NCBI RefSeq assembly: GCF_947502395.1
Contig: NZ_CANMZM010000002.1
Span: 62,001 to 126,000, forward strand
DNA: 64,000 bases
From: an uncultured Erythrobacter sp.
GTDB lineage: Bacteria; Pseudomonadota; Alphaproteobacteria; Sphingomonadales; Sphingomonadaceae
Reading direction: 5' to 3'
Shown: positions 61,657 to 64,000 of the stretch, piece by piece
Position numbering within the stretch: position 1 is the first letter of the stretch
How the letters are laid out: each line of letters starts with the position of its first letter
Program-made: the position numbers and the translations under genes
The notes under the pieces: model-generated
Told to the model about the DNA's origin: nothing
Database searches by the model: none
The model's input: only the letters and a program-made list of their open reading frames with translations

Positions 61657-61747
61657 TCCGCTTACCTGATGCCTCCCTTACAAACCGCCATACGGCCCCT
61701 ACGCCCAAGATATAGGAATTTTTCCCAATGCTTGGCAATAGGTACCA

Positions 61748-61772
61748 TATGCGATATTCTCACTTTCGCATA
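61748..61772 (+). promoter_or_regulatory. Candidate PspF upstream activating site
   Basis: The inverted repeat TATGCGA ... TCGCATA with an 11-bp spacer lies 31 bp upstream of the sigma-54 promoter, between divergent pspF and psp genes, where PspF should bind. The assignment is from position and symmetry only. Confidence 0.5.
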
Positions 61773-61802
61773 AATCTTTTATTTTTCATTCGCTTACAAA
61801 TT

Positions 61803-61819
61803 TTGGCACGCGGCCTGCA
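61803..61819 (+). promoter_or_regulatory. Sigma-54 promoter of the psp operon
   Basis: TTGGCACGCGGCCTGCA matches the sigma-54 consensus with GG and GC exactly ten bases apart (-24/-12). It lies 43 bp upstream of the first psp gene and next to pspF, whose product is a sigma-54 activator. Confidence 0.9.
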
Positions 61820-61861
61820 GTGTTAGGGGCAACACCGAAACACACCCAGAGGGGACCGATT

Positions 61862-62029
61862 ATGTACAGCAAAGCCTTCTTCCGCACCAAACTCGGCCAA
61901 GCTTCCCTGGCCAGCATTGTTGCCACCACCGCCATGATCGCTCTCACCACTCAGATGAACGCTGGTCTGCAAGAAACACACTTCGCTCAGCCAACCGCTG
62001 CTTCGCCCATTCTGGTCGAGATGGCTTAA
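61862..62029 (+). CDS. Small exported or membrane protein heading the psp operon
   Basis: A 55-residue protein (MYSKAFFRTKLGQASLASIV then ATTAMIALTTQMNAG, end SPILVEMA). It has a basic start and a hydrophobic stretch of about 16 residues, so it could be a signal peptide or membrane anchor. A good AGAGGGGA ribosome binding site stands seven bases before the ATG. It is the first gene after the sigma-54 promoter, so it should be strongly induced with pspA. No known Psp protein matches it. Confidence 0.7.
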   Translation: MYSKAFFRTKLGQASLASIVATTAMIALTTQMNAGLQETHFAQPTAASPILVEMA

Positions 62030-62038
62030 GGCAAGTTT

Positions 62039-63034
62039 GTGACCAAACGAGACGATCTTCCCCTAGGACCGGAGCGCGCAGTCCCCAACGCAGGCGATAC
62101 CCCAGCGCCTAGCAAGAGCAAGAACGACGCATTGTCCCCTGAAAGCGTCAGCTCTTTCACAAGCGCTCCGGTCCAATCGGACGATGAAGAAGAGATCATC
62201 CCCGTGCTAGGCAAGAAGCTCTCACGCCTCGATGCAGAAATCGAGGCCTTGCGTCAAAGCCCCACCCCGACGCAAAGTCACAACAAAACGCATGACGAGA
62301 CCGACTCGGAAGCGCAAAACAGAACAAACCCGTTTCTTGATGGAGTAGCCTTTATGGGCATTTTCAGCCGCACCCGCGATATCATCGCCGCGAACTTCAC
62401 CGATATGCTCGATAAAGCGGATGACCCGCAAAAGATGATCCGCATGATCATCCTCGAGATGGAGGAGACGCTGGTCGAAGTCCGCGCGAGCGCTGCACGC
62501 ACAATTGCCGATCAAAAAGAGATGCACCGCCATGTGGTGAAGCTCGACCGGCTTCAAACTGATTGGTCAGACAAGGCGCAGTTGGCCTTGTCGAAGGATC
62601 GTGAGGACCTGGCGCGTGCGGCTCTGGTCGAGAAGAAAAAGGCGGTCGGCATGGCCGGTCAGCTCAAAGAAGAGATCGCGGTACTGGACGATGCGCTGCG
62701 CGCCTATGAAGAGGATATTCAGAAGCTACAGCATCGCCTTCGCGAAGCGCGCAGCCGTCAGACGCAAATCGCAGCGCGCCTCGAAAGCGCAGAGAACCGC
62801 GTCAAGCTGCGCACGCTGATGAGCACTGAGCGCACTGACGAAGCCTTGAGCAAATTCGACCAGCTCGAACGCCGGGTCGACTACGCCGAAGGCCGCGCTG
62901 ATGCGATTGCGATTGGCAATGAAGGTCCGCCTTCACTGTCAGATGAGATTGCCGCTCTCGAGGGCCAGGATGCCATCGACGACGAGCTTGCAGAAATGAA
63001 GAAACTTCTCGGCAAACCCGAGAAAGACGACTGA
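62039..63034 (+). CDS. pspA: PspA/IM30 phage shock protein, possibly with N-terminal extension
   Basis: The conserved PspA core is 226 residues from ATG 62354 (MGIFSRTRDIIAANFTDMLD), fully helical coiled coil, with normal length; it binds stressed membranes and inhibits PspF. The frame is open 105 codons further upstream to GTG 62039, coding an acidic Ser/Pro/Asp-rich stretch (SDDEEEIIPVLGKKLSRLDA) with protein-like composition. A GGAG site eight bases before ATG 62354 supports internal initiation. Either a long and a short form are made, or the extension is a separate short gene lacking its own stop. Core identity is firm; the start is not. Confidence 0.9.
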   Translation: MTKRDDLPLGPERAVPNAGDTPAPSKSKNDALSPESVSSFTSAPVQSDDEEEIIPVLGKKLSRLDAEIEALRQSPTPTQSHNKTHDETDSEAQNRTNPFLDGVAFMGIFSRTRDIIAANFTDMLDKADDPQKMIRMIILEMEETLVEVRASAARTIADQKEMHRHVVKLDRLQTDWSDKAQLALSKDREDLARAALVEKKKAVGMAGQLKEEIAVLDDALRAYEEDIQKLQHRLREARSRQTQIAARLESAENRVKLRTLMSTERTDEALSKFDQLERRVDYAEGRADAIAIGNEGPPSLSDEIAALEGQDAIDDELAEMKKLLGKPEKDD

Positions 63035-63093
63035 AAACATCGCCGATTGGTTGGACCAATCTTGGCTAAATGGACGAACAGGGAATTTGAGAA

Positions 63094-63405
63094 ATGCCAG
63101 AGGAAATCATGGCCTTGATGATCGTAGGTATGCTGTTCATCGGCCTGCCTTGGGTGATCCTCCACTATGTGACCAAGTGGAAGACCGCCGCCACCATCAC
63201 TTCGGATGACGAGGTGCTTTTGGAAGAGCTCTACAACCTTGCCAAGCGCCTTGATGAGCGCATGGACACGGTCGAGCGCCTCGTTGCAACCGACGACCCA
63301 TCCTTCACCCCGGTCAAGCGCCTTCAGGCCGACCAAGAAACTGACAATCAACAGCTGCGCGAGCTTGAACAGCTTGTCGCAGAGAGAAAAGGAGCCCAAT
63401 CATGA
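63094..63405 (+). CDS. pspB: Phage shock protein B
   Basis: A 103-residue membrane protein with an N-terminal transmembrane helix (about 6-24, MALMIVGMLFIGLPWVILHY) and a cytoplasmic coiled coil (LLEELYNLAKRLDERMDTVE). PspB and PspC sense envelope stress and draw PspA to the membrane. It is longer than the E. coli protein (74 residues) because of a Gln/Glu-rich tail. It overlaps pspC by four bases. Confidence 0.92.
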   Translation: MPEEIMALMIVGMLFIGLPWVILHYVTKWKTAATITSDDEVLLEELYNLAKRLDERMDTVERLVATDDPSFTPVKRLQADQETDNQQLRELEQLVAERKGAQS

Positions 63406-63779
63406 ACAGCCGCACTTCGCTTTATCGCGATAAGCACAACGCCAAATTGATGGGCGTTTGCGCTGGGATTGCTGACTACACCGGTATCGATGCCTTTTGG
63501 GTGCGTCTGGGTGTGGTGGCGCTGACCATTTTCGCGCTCGGCCCGATTGGTTTTCTCGCCTATTTCGTAATGGGCTTTCTGCTCCAGAAGAAGCCGCCGC
63601 ATCTCTACCGCGACAATCAGGAAGAGCAATATTGGCAGCGTGTTCGTCAGAGCCCGCAGCGCACCGCTCGCGAAATCCGCGCACGTTTCCGGGATATCGA
63701 CCGTCGCTTGGCCGATGTGGAAACCTATTACGTCAGCAACAATCCGCGCCTGACCGCCGAGATTGAGCAACTGCGCTGA
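63402..63779 (+). CDS. pspC: Phage shock protein C
   Basis: A 125-residue protein with the PspC domain: SLYRDKHNAKLMGVCAGIAD, GIDAFWVRLGVVALTIF, and a transmembrane helix (GPIGFLAYFVMGFLLQK). The C-terminal RARFRDIDRRLADVETYYVS region is a coiled coil expected to contact PspB or PspA. It is translationally coupled to pspB (ATGA) and followed 38 bp later by another small membrane protein gene. Confidence 0.93.
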   Translation: MNSRTSLYRDKHNAKLMGVCAGIADYTGIDAFWVRLGVVALTIFALGPIGFLAYFVMGFLLQKKPPHLYRDNQEEQYWQRVRQSPQRTAREIRARFRDIDRRLADVETYYVSNNPRLTAEIEQLR

Positions 63780-63817
63780 TCAACTGATCACAACCTTACA
63801 CGGGGGACGATTTAGTC

Positions 63818-64000
63818 ATGCCTCTCGAGGAAATGTTCCTGAATATGCTGCTGGTCGTACTGGTCTTTGCCGGTGTCATGGGACTGACAAGCATGTTCCT
63901 GTCCCATCGCCGCAGCATGGCCGAAATCAAGTACGGTAAGTCCGACCGAGAGGCAGATCTGACCGAAGAGAACGGCCAGCTGCGCGAGACGGTGAGCCTT
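63818..64000 (+). CDS. Small membrane protein of the psp operon, 3' end outside window
   Basis: The visible 61 residues start MPLEEMFLNMLLVVLVFAGV and contain one transmembrane helix (about 9-29) followed by a charged helical part (SHRRSMAEIKYGKSDREADL then TEENGQLRETVSL). This pattern is usual for a short envelope-stress membrane protein with a coiled coil found after pspC in sphingomonads. A GGGGGACG stretch precedes the ATG. The family name is not known to me. Confidence 0.75.
   Translation, partial: MPLEEMFLNMLLVVLVFAGVMGLTSMFLSHRRSMAEIKYGKSDREADLTEENGQLRETVSL

Overview
The window looks like chromosomal DNA of an alphaproteobacterium of the order Sphingomonadales, most likely the Erythrobacter/Altererythrobacter group. 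This rests on the gene content (GcrA, HspQ, the DUF3489-DUF2924-recombinase module, a sphingomonad-type psp operon), on dense ATGA-type gene overlaps and on alphaproteobacterial intergenic palindromes. It was read by eye without database searches, so the taxon is an inference.

Region 1 (1-7121, minus) is a tightly packed ten-gene operon: methyltransferase, small coiled-coil protein, membrane protein, nitrilase-fold protein without the usual catalytic cysteine, CpeT-like protein, DUF1330, two VOC proteins, an NADP-dependent oxidoreductase and an MFS transporter. It looks like an uncharacterised small-molecule pathway. A 12-bp palindrome (7138-7149) and an IS6-type insertion sequence (7266-8104) lie upstream.

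Region 2 (8241-30406) is a complete surface-adhesin system of the Lap type: a LapG-like periplasmic cysteine protease, then a minus-strand operon of adhesin (about 4460 residues), OmpA-family protein, TolC-like outer membrane protein, type I ABC exporter, SleB-type cell wall hydrolase and HlyD-type fusion protein. The adhesin has a PAAG di-alanine motif about 100 residues from its N-terminus, where LapG proteases cut LapA-type adhesins. No LapD-like receptor is in the window. A divergent TTG-started membrane protein of unknown function lies upstream.

Region 3 (30582-37362) is an accessory island: a broken tyrosine integrase, an XRE regulator, small hypothetical genes, an orphan ParB-domain DNA methyltransferase, a DUF5681 gene, DUF3489, DUF2924 and a large serine recombinase. 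It carries a perfect 17-bp-arm hairpin and iterated TTCCCTG repeats, and ends next to tRNA-Ser(CGA).

Region 4 (37559-58808) is core genome: HspQ, an ABC-2 permease, GcrA, DUF1993, DUF481, a spermidine-synthase-like methyltransferase, and the minus-strand expression cluster rimP-nusA-ylxR-infB ... rbfA ... truB-rpsO-pnp. That cluster is interrupted by a thioesterase, DUF1697, YceI, an AbgT transporter, thymidine kinase and a site-2 protease. A palindromic repeat is inserted in frame inside truB.

Region 5 (58809-64000) holds a possible structured RNA, two poorly known genes (one a membrane-anchored GAF-like protein) and the phage-shock operon: divergent pspF, a sigma-54 promoter with an upstream dyad, a 55-residue leader protein, pspA, pspB, pspC and the start of a further small membrane protein.
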